From contig NC_091886.1 in assembly GCF_019399895.1 (NCBI RefSeq), positions 1 through 64,000 of the forward strand: a stretch of 64,000 nucleotides of DNA, in the 5' to 3' direction. The notes under the pieces are model-generated. The model was not told the DNA's origin, did not search any database, and saw nothing but the letters and a program-made list of their open reading frames with translations. A program made the translations under genes and the position numbers. This document shows, in pieces, positions 31,611-42,574 of the stretch (positions are counted from its first letter, which is position 1; each line of letters starts with the position of its first letter). The stretch comes from Cardiocondyla obscurior. Its lineage: Eukaryota; Arthropoda; Insecta; Hymenoptera; Formicidae.

Positions 31611-32028
31611 TTACGTTAAGGTAACTCTTTGATATTTAATACAAATAATAGTTGCTTTGCTATTTAAGTAAGGTTGATCCTGCGGGTTTTGCTTAAAGTA
31701 ATTTAAAAATAACAATATTGCTTTTTAACACAGTGGGCAAGGTCTAATATTTCGCGAATCGCGACAAGCACACCGCAGTTACTGCATTCGTATTTCCTTT
31801 GACTTAAGCCGATGTTGATTTTATGTAATGGTACGTAATAAAAGTCCGAAAAAAGTTGCCCAGATCTAAGCATACACCTTCGGCAAAAAAAAAGACGCGT
31901 TACCTTTTGCTCATACAATCAATACCTGGTTTCGCAAGTGGCATGAGCTAGCCAGTTATAATTACTCTAGTTAAATCCAACGAGATTTTACAGGTGGGTG
32001 CACGCGCGCAAGGTTGCCTTGGACACAT
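31611..32028 (-). pseudogene. Element B ORF2 (B5), frameshifted
   Basis: The family start reads MCPRQPCARAPTCKISLDLT and then loses frame; the CRRC, CSNC block resumes from 31918 in another frame, and the tail continues to TAA at 31611-31613. The span of 418 nt is not a multiple of three, unlike the 420 nt of B2. The third CxxC is disturbed. It cannot make a full product. Confidence 0.55.
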
Positions 32029-32044
32029 TTATTAATGTAAACTA

Positions 32045-32462
32045 TAAACGTAGTTAAAGTTTTTATAAAAATCTCAACGGAATTGTTTTAAAAAAATATT
32101 CTATCTTCACTCAGGGTTAAACAACGGGAAAAATCGCGACGTACTAATCGGCAGTAATCACAATCTTAATACGACTCAAAAATTTCTAAAATTATTTTAC
32201 AGTGATGGCACCTTGAAGAATTATAGGAAAGTCCCAAACAAAGATAATGTCCGGTAACGAGAACAAAAATGATTTTAAGTCTATCAGCGTCGAGTGCGCA
32301 GGTTAAACAATAATTATCGCAAATTTTGCGATGCCGTCTATATACTTTATGGACACAGCGGCCTGTGTCTAACTATTCAGTTAGCGTATAAGTCGAGTTT
32401 AATAGAGCCGTGTCGCGAGTATTACTAGTGTGCTGTGGCACGGGTCGACAGGACAGGCACAT
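32045..32462 (-). pseudogene. Element B ORF1 (B5), broken
   Basis: The ATG lies at 32462 in the conserved ATAATGTGCC context, and nucleotide similarity to B2 ORF1 is high throughout, including the first CxxC region. Indels and stops break the frame and the ORF1 stop codon itself is displaced. Same role as the B2 gene, inferred; not functional. Confidence 0.5.
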
Positions 32463-32765
32463 TATACATAATGACAGAAATCAAGTTTCATTGATGCAAA
32501 TAAAATTTAAAGTAATCATGCACAAAATTTTACCAAACTTCTACAAGCCAGGAGAAAAAGTAAAAACAACTCTCACTGCAGAGTGCCGAATGACAATAGG
32601 ACCAAAAAATAAAAAAATGAAAGTTAGGAAATATCACAGAACAATAGGGTAAAGTAAAAGTTAAAAAAAGTTGAGCAAGTCTGAACAAGAATAAGCTAGT
32701 CTAGTCGGATGTGACTTGCGGAGCAGATGCACAAAGAATTAAATGTAACTATTAGTTTGGTTCAC

Positions 32766-33025
32766 CCACTGCTGGCATTTCGACTGTACTTTGCGGTGTT
32801 TTTTTTTTGTTCCTTGATGAAGTTGCAGGATATGGCGTTTTTTCGTAAATGGTTTCCGTACGCCTGCCTGCAAGAATCGTTTTTAGGATGTTGTCTAAGT
32901 TCGGCTTTTTCAGGACCACACTAATTGGTGTCAGGCGGTATTGTAGGTGATTAATGATTTTGGGGTTGCCGCGCGATCGTCGATTCAACGCGTGGTAATA
33001 AGCCGTAATTTTGCGAATTTGGAAT
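32766..33025 (-). pseudogene. Element B leader exon (B5), fused to foreign sequence
   Basis: The minus-strand frame contains FQIRKITAYYHALNRRSRGN and YRLTPISVVLKKPNLD, matching the B2 exon, and lacks the TGA that interrupts B2. The conserved donor has decayed to GTGAAC. Upstream, the frame continues through unrelated sequence to an ATG at 33126 (MVDKIFFTIGNLKC), so the 124-codon ORF is chimeric. Confidence 0.5.
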
Positions 33026-33214
33026 TTGTGTTTATCTCGTTGTCTAAAAACTAAATCCCAACATCCGCAAGAATTTTGCAAAATACATTTTAGGTTGCCG
33101 ATAGTAAAAAATATTTTATCGACCAACTCTCAACATCTTTCGTTTTAAAAATGAACAATGCCGACACCATGCGCAAACCTCGAGACAATCGTAATAAGCT
33201 CAAGCGGTGCCCCG
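33026..33214. other. Unassigned flank between B5 and A3
   Basis: I find no match to A, B or either satellite. It ends in CCCG, the left half of the A3 target duplication, so it is the pre-insertion neighbour of the DNA that resumes at 37171. Confidence 0.4.
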
Positions 33215-33613
33215 TGTGACGTCCTGAAGTCCGAAGTGGTCTCGAGACCTGGTTCGACCATGTAATGATGAATAATAATAATTAAAGGGTTCTTCTGCGG
33301 TTAAGGAGGCTAAAACTCCAAGATAAAGGTCACTTAATGATTCACTGTTGAAGAGTTGATGATTTGTTCCCAGAGTAGATTTATTGTTGAACACAAATTT
33401 TTACAATATTTCAATATAATTAGTAAAGTTGGTATTATAGTTTAACGAATTTGTAATATGCGTATTTTTATTTATATCTTGACAGCGATAAAATTGTAGC
33501 GCGAGAAAGTTAAAAGTAAAAGGGGTTGAATAATAGTAGAAGTAACTGAAGTAGTGGGCGCGATAAAAGCTGGCTTATGGTTTTCTGAACTGCTTATATA
33601 CTATTTTAGAACA

Positions 33614-33766
33614 ATGGAAAGGAGTAGTTCTGACCTTGACAATCCTTATTTGGTTACAGAGTTTCAGATTGGTCCACGTAGGTTCAACCTTGGTTCCTTA
33701 TATGGTAACGAATTTCGCTATTGGCTTGAAAGGCTGGCCTTGGTTCGAGAAAGTGTTTTGTCATGA
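33614..33766 (+). CDS. Small conserved ORF in A3 (50 aa), function unknown
   Basis: Same MERSSSDLDNPYLVTEF frame as in A1, ending LERLALVRESVLS and TGA; open upstream in frame to 33554. A few amino-acid changes separate it from the A1 copy. No domain is recognised. It could be a short leader ORF in a spliced element transcript. Confidence 0.3.
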   Translation: MERSSSDLDNPYLVTEFQIGPRRFNLGSLYGNEFRYWLERLALVRESVLS

Positions 33767-35796
33767 CTCAGAACTATGACTCACAAGTAAGCTCTGTTTT
33801 TCTATTATTTTATCTGATGGCCTTTAAACATACTTTACATAAATTGTCTAAGAAATGTCTTAGAGTATGTTTAAAGTATTAATAAATTCAGTCTTAGATC
33901 TCTCCATTTTTTCCTTGTGTTAACATAATATTATATATATATATATATTTTATAGTTTAAATTATTGAATGTAAAAGCTATTTTCTTTATGGGACTCAAG
34001 GATATATCCTTGAGTCTATTTCTGTATTGAAGGCAGTGAGAGTGCTGGTTAAAATCTACTTTCTACCGCACTAGGTTTTAATACTTGGTTTAGATAGAAA
34101 CAATTCTTCTATTTTAATCATTAATTAACTAAAGGATATTTATATATTTATTTTTATATATAGAAGAGTTGTTTCCTTACATTATACATATTTTTCAAGT
34201 ATTTAATTAAAGCATTTCTTATTTTATATATAACATAGATTTTATATAATAATAATAATTATTATAATTGTTAGAAGTTGTTAAGTTTGTTAATTGTTCT
34301 CTATTGTTATTGTTTCTATTACAGGATAGCAGGGATAAGACCAGAGTTGCTATTTATCAACTAATAATAGGATGGTAAGAATTACATGCTTTAGTATATC
34401 TATATATATATAGAATAAAAGTTTTAAAAATTCATAAAAGCTAAATTAATAGGAATTAAGAAAAGTTATTTTGCAGGGATTAATGATTCATTATAGTCTT
34501 TAACTTCTATTATAAAATTTGAAGAAGGTCAATTGTTAACTTGAAATTGTTTATAACAATTTATTAATTTGTTTATTAATATAAGATTTTTAATTACTCA
34601 GTTGTGCGTTATAGCGACGAGTCTTTGTTCCGTTCGTAGTTGGTTATTAGGAGCATTAGTTTAGAAAATGTTGGTGTTACTATTTTGTGTCATTTGTGTC
34701 GGTCTCTGATTTTGAACAGTGGTCATAACTCGAGAACTAAAAGAGTTAGAAAGAAAATGTTTAATAGTTTTTTAAATGGGAGCTCAAATGTGACAAAATA
34801 CACGTAACAGAATTTTGAATAATTGGATAGTGTTTTATTTGTTTATAACAATTTGGATAATTAACTAATTAAGAAAGTTTATTTATAGAACCATTTTTAT
34901 TCCTTTATTCAATTACTTTATAAATAAATTAATAGTTTATTAATATTTTATAATTTAAAAGGTCTTTTATTAACTTTTGTATCTCTTGTTTTTCAGCAAA
35001 AAGGTATTCCAGTTCTTCAAATTATCGGAGTTTGTAAAATTCCTATATCTCGGAATCTATGAGGAGTAGAAGAAAGTATAATATATGGATTTGGGGTAAT
35101 TTTGCAAATGCCGAAGGATGTACGGAACAGAATTTGAAAATAATGTACTTGTTTAATTTGTTTATAACAAATTTAATAATTAATTAATAAAGAATAACTT
35201 TTATAAAAGTTAATTTGAATATTTATTTACTCTTAATACAAATATAATTATAAGTTCTTGAAATGTTGCAAATAAAGGGAGTTCTCTCTGTACGTGTGTT
35301 GAAATGTATGTATGTATGGGTAAGAGTAAAAGTTTAAAAATTCGTAGCTGCTAAACTAATAAAAATTAAGAAAAGATATTTAGTATACGTTAATAATTCA
35401 TAGGGAAGTATGATTTAGCGTTATAAAATTTGCGTGTTAATGGTTATTAAATTTAATTTATTTATAACAATATACTATTAATGCCCACAAAGGTATAAGT
35501 CTATATGGGTTTTTAGATGGAAAATCATAGGGCTCTTCACATCTAAGAGGATATGGCTTGATCTTTAATGGTTTAATAATTATTAAGGATTTTACGCGGC
35601 TGATGTATCAGGAGAACATGAGTGGGTAACTTTAAAAATTTATAAGTCCAAAACTAAGGCAGATTAAGAAATGGTTTATAAGGGTTTGTTATTAGTTATT
35701 TAAGGCTCTTTAGAACGTATATAACAAAAAGTAAAAATTATTAAATTTTTAATTTTATGTTGGTTGATCGAGAGTCTAAGTTCTATAAGAGAGCTC

Positions 35797-35953
35797 ACGC
35801 GGCTAAGTCCATCGTATAGTCTGTGCGGCTAAGTCCATCGTTCATTTTCGCGGCTAAGTCCGTCTCGAAATTCATACTTAGTAATTTTTATAGATGAAAA
35901 GACAAGAGTACGCGCGGCTAAGTCCTATGCCTTTACCATTCTCGCGGCTAAGT
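35797..35953 (+). repeat. Five GCGGCTAAGTCC motifs in A3
   Basis: GCGGCTAAGTCC or a one-step variant occurs five times between about 35799 and 35953 (A1 has three between 24249 and 24357). The intervening sequence is short and variable, and the copy number differs between A copies, so the motif has expanded or contracted since they separated. Confidence 0.65.
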
Positions 35954-37170
35954 CTTTGTACGTACATTTATATATATGGTTCGAGGACCGATTGACTCCG
36001 GGTATTATTTAAATTAATTAGGTATGCAAGGTGAGTAAAAATTATTATTAGGGTATGGTTTTAAAGGAAAAGGTTCAAGGTTTAATTTAAATTAATCAGC
36101 ATATTTTTATGATTATTATTTTTAAAAATATTAAGGGTTAAACTTGTGGTCCCGGTAATTACCGTTAGACGCAGATATATATGTATGTACATTGGCACTT
36201 ACTGGGACTTTTGCCTTATAACGGGTGACTTTTCCTTTAATTCTTTTTATAAATTAGGTTTTTGATTTTATATAGAAAATGTTATAATAAAAGTTATTAT
36301 AGGTCTTATAGGCTTTTCAAAAAAAATTATAATTAATATTGTTTATGGTTTATTATCAAAAGTTATATATTATAAGTTATATATATATTATTATTTAATA
36401 ATGGTGTGATTATTTTCATATATTCTGTTTCTATAGAGAGAGACGAATACAGCTATATAATTTTTTCTATCAGTTATATTGTTTTTTATATTTTATTTTA
36501 TTTTTATACGATTTGATTTGTGGTTCCTTAGTTTCATAAGAGAAAAGTTGAACTGAGAGATTCAAATTCAGGAAATTTTTATATCTCGGAAACTATTACA
36601 GATACCGAAAAAATGGTATATACAAAAGTTTTTGTATTTTTAACAACAAGATTGATAGCCATCACAGTTTTTATATTTTATATATAATTTTAATTGTTTA
36701 TAACAATTGATATTAAAAAATGTCTTATTATGAAACTGTTATTTTTACGTATGTTGTTACCGTAAGACAGAAGAACATGTTTCTATATATTTTTTATTTA
36801 TATATCATTGTTATAAGTTTTATTTTCAATAGTTAATAATTGTTCATAAGATTTGTTAGTAGGAGTTGTCACAAAATGTCGGTTTCTTGGGTCTACATGT
36901 GTAATTGAGTGTAGTTAGAGTAAATTTAATGGGTCAGGTTATGATTGGTTGGCTCTGGACTTGACTTAAAACGGACTTATTGTAGATGTCGCTTGTGTCT
37001 CTTTAAAGATTTGTCGAGTGACTGTACTACAAGTGGTGAAATTTATGAATGCCGGTGTAGTTGGTGTAGTAGAATTATTTTTAATAATATGATTTTTGAA
37101 AAATTTTCGCCGGTGGTGAAGTTTTTACCCGTGTTAATAAAACGTCTCCTAGTCGTCGCAGGATGTGACA

Positions 37171-38928
37171 CCCGCTCCGGTGCCAGTCGGATTTAATCAG
37201 TCATACAGTGCACATCGTCTGTGCCAGTCTATTCTCTATACCTGTCATTAAGACTAATTTTTGTGAGAGCGTTAGCAATACACTTGCAACTCCGCTTAGT
37301 TCTATTGTTCTACTTCAAGGATTATTTTCGTAAAACATCCAACGCCTGGAACTACATTCACAGGCCGGTGGTTACATTTAAAATCAATTAACGCCTCAAA
37401 ATATTAATTTTTTTTAACTTTAACAATGTAAGTTTTATTCACTTTTTAAACCTAAGAAATTACACTTAAATTAGCTACCGTGGTCAATTCTATTTTAAAT
37501 TTAATTCATTTTTGTAAGCTATTGCAATTTAAATTAATAATTTAATTGAAACTAATAGTATAAATCTATGACAACTTACCTTAAACGCGAATTGATTACC
37601 AATTATATTGTACTGTTTTTTATTGCATTAAATATTATAATCAATGATCGAGTCAACGGTTACACTATTTGGTCTCTACGTCGTTTAATTTTAATCCTAA
37701 ATTTAGCGTTAGCATGTCGGTGTGACTTAGCTCTATTAGCACAAACTCTGAGTAATTTATTTTTTTTTAATTTGTGACATTGATGCGCTAACACTTGCCC
37801 TATTGACACTTAACGTTGATGCGCTACTAGTCAGTTTGAGCGTATGCAAATTCGCTCCATATGACTCAACGTCTATAAATTTTGTTAACAGGCGACAGCG
37901 TGGATGTGATATCATTTTAAAAAATAAATACACTTTGATTCTATTTGCTTTATAGGCGCATTCATATAATTGCTACTCTGCTGATCCATTTTATTTCTAT
38001 TTTCTTTTTTTAATCCGTGTTTGTAAAGTGAAGCAAACGTGTGAGACCCGCCAAGCAAAAGAGTGTTCCAAAGTGCTACTCCGCTTTATTAGCGACGATA
38101 TTGAAGCGCTGGACCGCCCCATAAGCGTTTACGTTTGAATTGCTACATTGCTTGAGAGGCGAAAGCGTCCATGTACTATCAGCAAGACAAGCAATAGCAT
38201 CGACAAGCGTCTTTCTAACCCGGCGAATCATACAAATCTTTATTTTACGAACCCATCCAGTTTTGAAGAGCTACTCTGCTTCGTGCCGTAACACGATAGC
38301 GCTAGAATCGAGGACTGCGCCACAAGCGATTGCTCTGATTACAAAGTCTTTTTTATAATTTCTATTATTCTTTTTTATTTCATTACACTGACACAAGCGG
38401 CCATACCGCGTTACATAAACACAAATTTTATTAACTTTACACTACACTTACACCAGCAAAAGCTAGCAATAGCTATTCCGCTCTTAGACTAAGGCGTTAG
38501 CATTCATCTGCTACACCGCCGCCTTCACAACACTTCACAACATTATCCTCAAGCGTGAGCATTTTAATTGCTAAAATCGCTTATCATATCTTTTTCCTTT
38601 TTACCTTAGATAATCTGAAATTTAAAACACAGAGCCGGCAAACGTAAACGCGCCCGGATAGAATTCTTGAAAAGAAAAGCAGCGGCAGAAAAGGCAAAAC
38701 CAAAAATATTATTTATTGAAAGCGGAACATTTCTAACACTTGCAAATACGACAATTTTAACGATCTTTGAGACCACCGACTCCGCCAGTAATAGACACAA
38801 CAGATTTAACTTTAGACGCATCTTCTATTCCAGACACTGCAAAAACTTTTACTATCTTAAACACCTCAAGATCTTTGACACCAAAAACTAAAAAAATTTT
38901 TGAATTTATGGAAATAATTAAAAACTAA
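37171..38928. other. Non-coding stretch with recurring hairpin motif; possible coding relic at the end
   Basis: No A or B similarity. A motif of AGCG, a short gap, GCA, a loop, TGC, a short gap and CGCT recurs, for example at 37268-37296, 37838-37857, 38493-38520 and 38551-38582, with related pieces near 37953, 38074, 38122 and 38268. Near the right end one plus frame reads PPVIDTTDLTLDASS and TPKTKKIFEFMEIIKN before TAA, which is protein-like, but it has no start and breaks upstream. With B4 removed, this DNA is contiguous with C2 at 41409. The remaining ORFs of about 70 codons look like chance. Confidence 0.4.
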
Positions 38929-39029
38929 CAGTTGTTACGTCCCGGTGGTCGCGGGCGTTTATAACAATTTCGGACCACGGGCCTAGGCAATAATAAGATC
39001 GCGATATTTTGACCGGGTAAAAACTGAAT

Positions 39030-39449
39030 TTATTCCGTGGGAACTTTTTGATAATCTATAACGATTATGGTAGGTTCGTTATCCAAGTACGGCTGCTTGA
39101 TGCGATTTTGCTCGAGGTAATTCAAAAATAACAGAATAGTTTCTCGACACTTTAAGCACTGCCGGACGTTGCAAAAATTAACAATTAAAACGCCACAATT
39201 ACTACACTCGCGTTTGCCACAATTTAATCCAATAAGCAATTAATGCGAGTGTACGCGGACAAAATCGGTAATAAAATGTCCAGTTCTACGCATACACCGT
39301 TCACAAAATAAAAGACGCGTAATTTTCTGCTCGAAATAACGATATCTGGTCTCACATCAAGCGTGAGCCTACCAATTAAGAACCAATCTAGTTAAATCTT
39401 TGAAATAAACGCGAGCAGGTATCCGTACATGAGGGTGTCGTGAACACAT
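39030..39449 (-). pseudogene. Element B ORF2 (B4), full length with in-frame stops
   Basis: The frame runs from ATG at 39449 (MCSRHPHVRIPARV) to TAA at 39030-39032, 420 nt as in B2, and is collinear with it, but has three stops in the middle part. CERC, CSNC and CLKC are all retained, and so is the tail FLNYLEQNRIKQPYL. No indel has occurred, so decay is by substitution only. Confidence 0.6.
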
Positions 39450-39462
39450 TTATTAAAATAAA

Positions 39463-39877
39463 TTAAATAATAGTCAAACTCTCTATAAATATCTCAACGA
39501 GATTATTCTGTAAAAAAAACTTGATCGCCGCTGAGATTTAAGTACCAAGAAAAATCGCGATGGACTAACCGGCAATGATTGCAATTCAAATAAGGTTCAG
39601 AAATATTTAAAATTAATTTGAGGTCGTGACACTAATGTGAAACGCAGAACGTTTTAAGACAGAGGTAATGACCAGTAACAAGAATAAAATTACCTTTGAG
39701 TCTATCGACGTTAACTGCGCAAAGTAGGCAATAAATATTACAAGTTTCGCAATGACGCCTGTACAGTCTGTGTACACAAAGACCGGTCTTTAACCACTTG
39801 GTTTGCGTTAAATTTAATAAAACAATGTCACAAATATTATTAGCGCGTTGTGGGGTACGTTGACTGGGAGGGCACAT
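39463..39877 (-). pseudogene. Element B ORF1 (B4), frameshifted
   Basis: It starts MCPPSQRTPQRANNICDIVL at 39877 and is open for 81 codons through CLLC and HYLCL; a frameshift in the middle puts the rest out of frame before the middle CxxC. The span of 415 nt is not a multiple of three. The intact MCPP start shows that the ORF1 start in B2 should be 29960. Upstream, CTATCCTAG just before GATGAATAATG is a candidate splice acceptor. Confidence 0.6.
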
Positions 39878-39981
39878 TATTCATCCTAGGATAGTACAAA
39901 ATAAACACACGTATTTAAAATAAAAGTCTAAACGCTATTTAGGAAAATGCATGTAATGCGGTAGGTGTAGAGTTGACAACA

Positions 39982-40175
39982 CGACCCTCACAGCAGGGGT
40001 CGGGATAAAAAGGTAAAGGTAGGCTTTAAGTTATGTGCTCGCTAAAAGGGTCGAACACGCAACCCTCACAGCAGGGGTTAGGGTAAAAAAAAGATTTTGG
40101 AATTTTGGGTTAAGTGCTAGCGATGCGGTAGGTAAAGGGTCGAGCACGCGACCCTCACAGCAGGGGGTAAGGTAA
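39982..40175 (-). repeat. Threefold hairpin repeat in the B4 intron
   Basis: CGACCCTCACAGCAGGGGTC, or a close form, occurs at about 39982, 40060 and 40149, each followed by GGRTAAAA. The halves GACCCT and AGGGGTC pair with a short loop. B3 has three matching, more decayed copies at about 43092-43280, so the repeat predates their separation. Confidence 0.65.
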
Positions 40176-40278
40176 AAATATAAAATGGAGTATTTGTTAG
40201 GTTTAAGTGGATACAAATAAATTTGGGATAGCGTAGACGCGTGCAACAGATTTAAGAGCGAAAGTTATTCGTACTTAC

Positions 40279-40563
40279 CCATTCTAGACATTTAAGCTGC
40301 TTGCTTTTGATTGCCTTCGCTGCGTCTCGATAAACTCAACGTCGCAATGCACGTCTTTCCGGGGTAGATTCTCGTAGACCTTCCTGCTTGAATCGTCCTT
40401 CGGAATGTCTGCTAGGCTTGGCTTCCTCACGATGAAGGTGATCGGCGTCAAGTGGTATTGCGGGCGTACGTCGTTCGAATGTTGGTTTAAATCGTGATAA
40501 TACGCGGTTATCTTTGGAATCTGATATTTCCGGCCGCAACCACGTGATTTAAAATTTGTTCTT
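40279..40563 (-). pseudogene. Element B leader exon (B4), start codon lost
   Basis: On the minus strand the frame reads CGRKYQIPKITAYYHDLN and later YHLTPITFIVRKPSLADIP to a Gln/Arg-rich tail, then shifts just before the donor GG|GTAAGT (40273-40278 as ACTTAC on the plus strand). The family ATG is AAG here and a TAA lies near the start. The open 67-codon ORF in this place is in another frame and is not the gene. Confidence 0.55.
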
Positions 40564-41408
40564 TACGAGTTTCACAAAAGTATTATATTATTAAATAAAG
40601 TTAATAGAAATCCTAGGGTAAATGCGTTGCAGTGCATCTGCACCACTTCCAACACTAGAATGCCTGCTAGATCGATTTTTAAAAACGAGCAGTGCAGCTG
40701 CACCAGAATTAATTGTCAATCACAGGGTTTTTGAGATATCGTTAATAAATTGAAATTGTGAAACAATTAAAATTGGAATGAAATAAAAGATTTAGGATGT
40801 CACTAAATTTAACACAAGAAGTTACTTTTAACAATTAAAATATATTTTTAAATTTACGTTACACTACTGGTTACAATTATAAAGTATAACGAATATAGAA
40901 GTTATACTTATTTAGGCTTATGTCGTTAGACCCGCACGCGGGATGAACTCTTTGAAAAGAGAAATGCTTAGAGTTTGAAGTTGGAAATAGAACTGACGCT
41001 TCGGTGAGACTGAGCTTCGGGTTTTACCGGCGCTGCTTTTCACCTAGCGCTTAGATGATAGTAAGAGTAGGTAGTGGGAGGAGCGGCGATCGGCGTTGCC
41101 GGCCGCCTGAAAGTAGAATAATGGTGGTAAGAATAGCGGCGTTCGGCGTCGCGGGCCGCATGGAAGTGGAAGCCTCTGTAAACAAAAATAAAGTTAGACT
41201 ACTGATTTTTAGCGTTGGCGTGAATAATGCTAAGCTACTGAATATAACGTTGGCGCAACTAATGTTATACTACGCATGGGCAAAGTGATATAAATTTATA
41301 TACGTCTTACTTTCTACGCATTACATACTTGAATATTAGATTATACTTAAATGTATTCGCAAAAATATTTTTATAAAATACATGTTATTTGGCGGGACGT
41401 AACACAGT

Positions 41409-42182
41409 TTATCATTAATTACCTCTAAATTTTCTTTTGAGATTAAACACAAAAAACAGATTTATTCATTGTTTAATCAATTAAATTACAAGAAAACTTT
41501 GTCCGTAAAAAATACAATAAATAAGCAATTATTTTAATGAAATTCAGTTTCAATTTTATTTGTTATAACATTGATTCTATTCCGAACAAAATCAGTGACG
41601 TTCTTGCCAATTTCCGAGCTATCGCCGGTGTATGCAAATAGGTTCAAAAATAAATAAGGAGATCGGCTTGCGTCGTAAAACCGAAGTATCTGAGGCGAGA
41701 GTAAAACAAAGCGTAGTGTTCCCCGAGATGCAACACGACGTGACAGTAGTATTTATCTAGAAAACTGGACAACCATGCGACTTAAAAGCAAAGTTAAAGC
41801 AGAATTCATTTCTGCCGAAAATTAACGAACCGACGGTTAAACCAGCGCGTCTTATACTATACAAAAATAGACATTATTGTAATAACTTTTTTTGATAAAT
41901 CTACTGTATTACAAAAAAATAGCGTTAAAGATGCAATTTTATTTTTATACGATGTAGTAAAAGAAATCAGCATTTCCGATTTTTCAATCACTAAAGAAGA
42001 CGTCGGTAACATACTTTGGAAAACCGTTGATAAGTACTTTGACGATACATTCCAAGGAATGAAAACAACAATTACAATTTGTTTAAATAAAATTGTCTTA
42101 CCTCCTGAAAACCGTCGAGAAAATATAAAAAAGTACCACGTTTCTTTTCTCGAAAGCCATAAAAAAGTTACAAAAATTTTTA
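41409..42182 (+). pseudogene. C2, coding relic related to C1
   Basis: From about 41640 one frame reads EIGLRRKTEVSEARVKQS to VVFI, a TAG at 41758-41760, then KTGQPCDLKAKLKQ and LPKINEPTVKPARLILY. At a run of seven T near 41887 the frame moves, and the next frame stays open for about 95 codons (DKSTVLQKNSVKDAILFLYD to HKKVTKIF) up to the edge of B3. It aligns with C1 from the VVFI-TAG point to the DKSTVLQ region. No family is recognised. The first 230 bp after the B4 duplication look non-coding. Confidence 0.5.
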
Positions 42183-42261
42183 GTCGCGGACGTCTTAGAC
42201 GGATTCGGACCACGGGCCTAGGCAATGAAATCGCGATATTTCGACCGGGTAAAAACTGGAT

Positions 42262-42560
42262 TTATTCCGTGGAAATTCTTTGATAATTTATAACAATTAT
42301 GGTAGGTTTGTTATCCAAGTACGGCTGTTTAATTGGATTTTGCTTGAGGTAATACGCGAGCGTACGCAGACGAAGTCAGTAATAGGGTGTCCGGTTCTAC
42401 GCATACACCGTTCACAAAAAAGGAGACGTGTAATTTTCTGCTCGAAGTAACGATATCTGGTCTTACATCAAGCGTAAGCTAACCAATTAAGAATTAATTT
42501 AATTGAATCTTTGGAATAAACGCGAGCAGGTATCCGTACACGAAAATGTCGTGAACACAT
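42262..42560 (-). pseudogene. Element B ORF2 (B3), internal deletion
   Basis: The start (ATG at 42560) and the first CxxC region match B4, but about 120 bp covering the second and third CxxC pairs are missing: sequence jumps from the region of the SH motif to the C-terminal tail near 42350. What remains is 299 nt with stops. Confidence 0.55.
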
Positions 42561-42574
42561 TTATTGAAATGAAT

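Larger units (their letters stand above)
31515..33025 (-). mobile_element. Element B copy 5 (B5), reversed, 5' part missing
   Basis: Read on the minus strand it holds a leader exon (about 33025 to 32766), intron, ORF1 and ORF2, and the 3' terminus TGTTACGTCTCG at 31515 with one change from the family end. The CpG-rich 5' region and 5' terminus are missing; at about 33025 the family sequence stops. It is close to B2 and lies tail to tail with it across C1, making a large inverted repeat. Confidence 0.7.
33215..37170 (+). mobile_element. Element A copy 3 (A3), complete, target duplication CCCG
   Basis: It starts TGTGACGTCCTG and ends CAGGATGTGACA, with CCCG immediately outside both ends (33211-33214 and 37171-37174). 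At 3,956 bp it is the longest copy. It matches A1 closely for about 2.7 kb and again over the last 650 bp; the difference is a region (about 35955-36510) that is unlike A1 and longer, and extra GCGGCTAAGTCC motifs. It encodes no enzyme. The splice signals and the 50-nt exon (34325-34374) are kept; at the third exon the sequence after TTTCAG is CAAAAAGG rather than TAAAAGG, which changes the downstream frame. Confidence 0.85.
38933..41404 (-). mobile_element. Element B copy 4 (B4), complete, target duplication CAGT
   Basis: TGTTACGTCCCG at 38933 is mirrored by CGGGACGTAACA ending at 41404, and CAGT lies immediately outside both (38929-38932 and 41405-41408). ACAGTT on each side is possible if the terminal bases are counted differently. 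Length is 2,472 bp. On the minus strand the order is 5' CpG-rich region, hairpins, leader exon, intron, ORF1, ORF2, tail. This is the copy that defines the element limits. All its genes are damaged. Confidence 0.85.

Noticed and set aside
32410..32652. 80-codon plus-strand ORF
   Set aside because: It is antisense to the B5 ORF1 and intron and is absent from other B copies.
37568..37777. 69-codon hydrophobic ORF
   Set aside because: AT-rich chance frame with Leu/Ile codons, no supporting homologue in the window and no coding pattern nearby.
28498..41404. Element B as an LTR retrotransposon with its two LTRs
   Set aside because: The 5' and 3' ends are inverted over only about 12 bp and share no direct repeat, and no gag or pol is present. 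A degenerate LTR origin of the termini remains possible.
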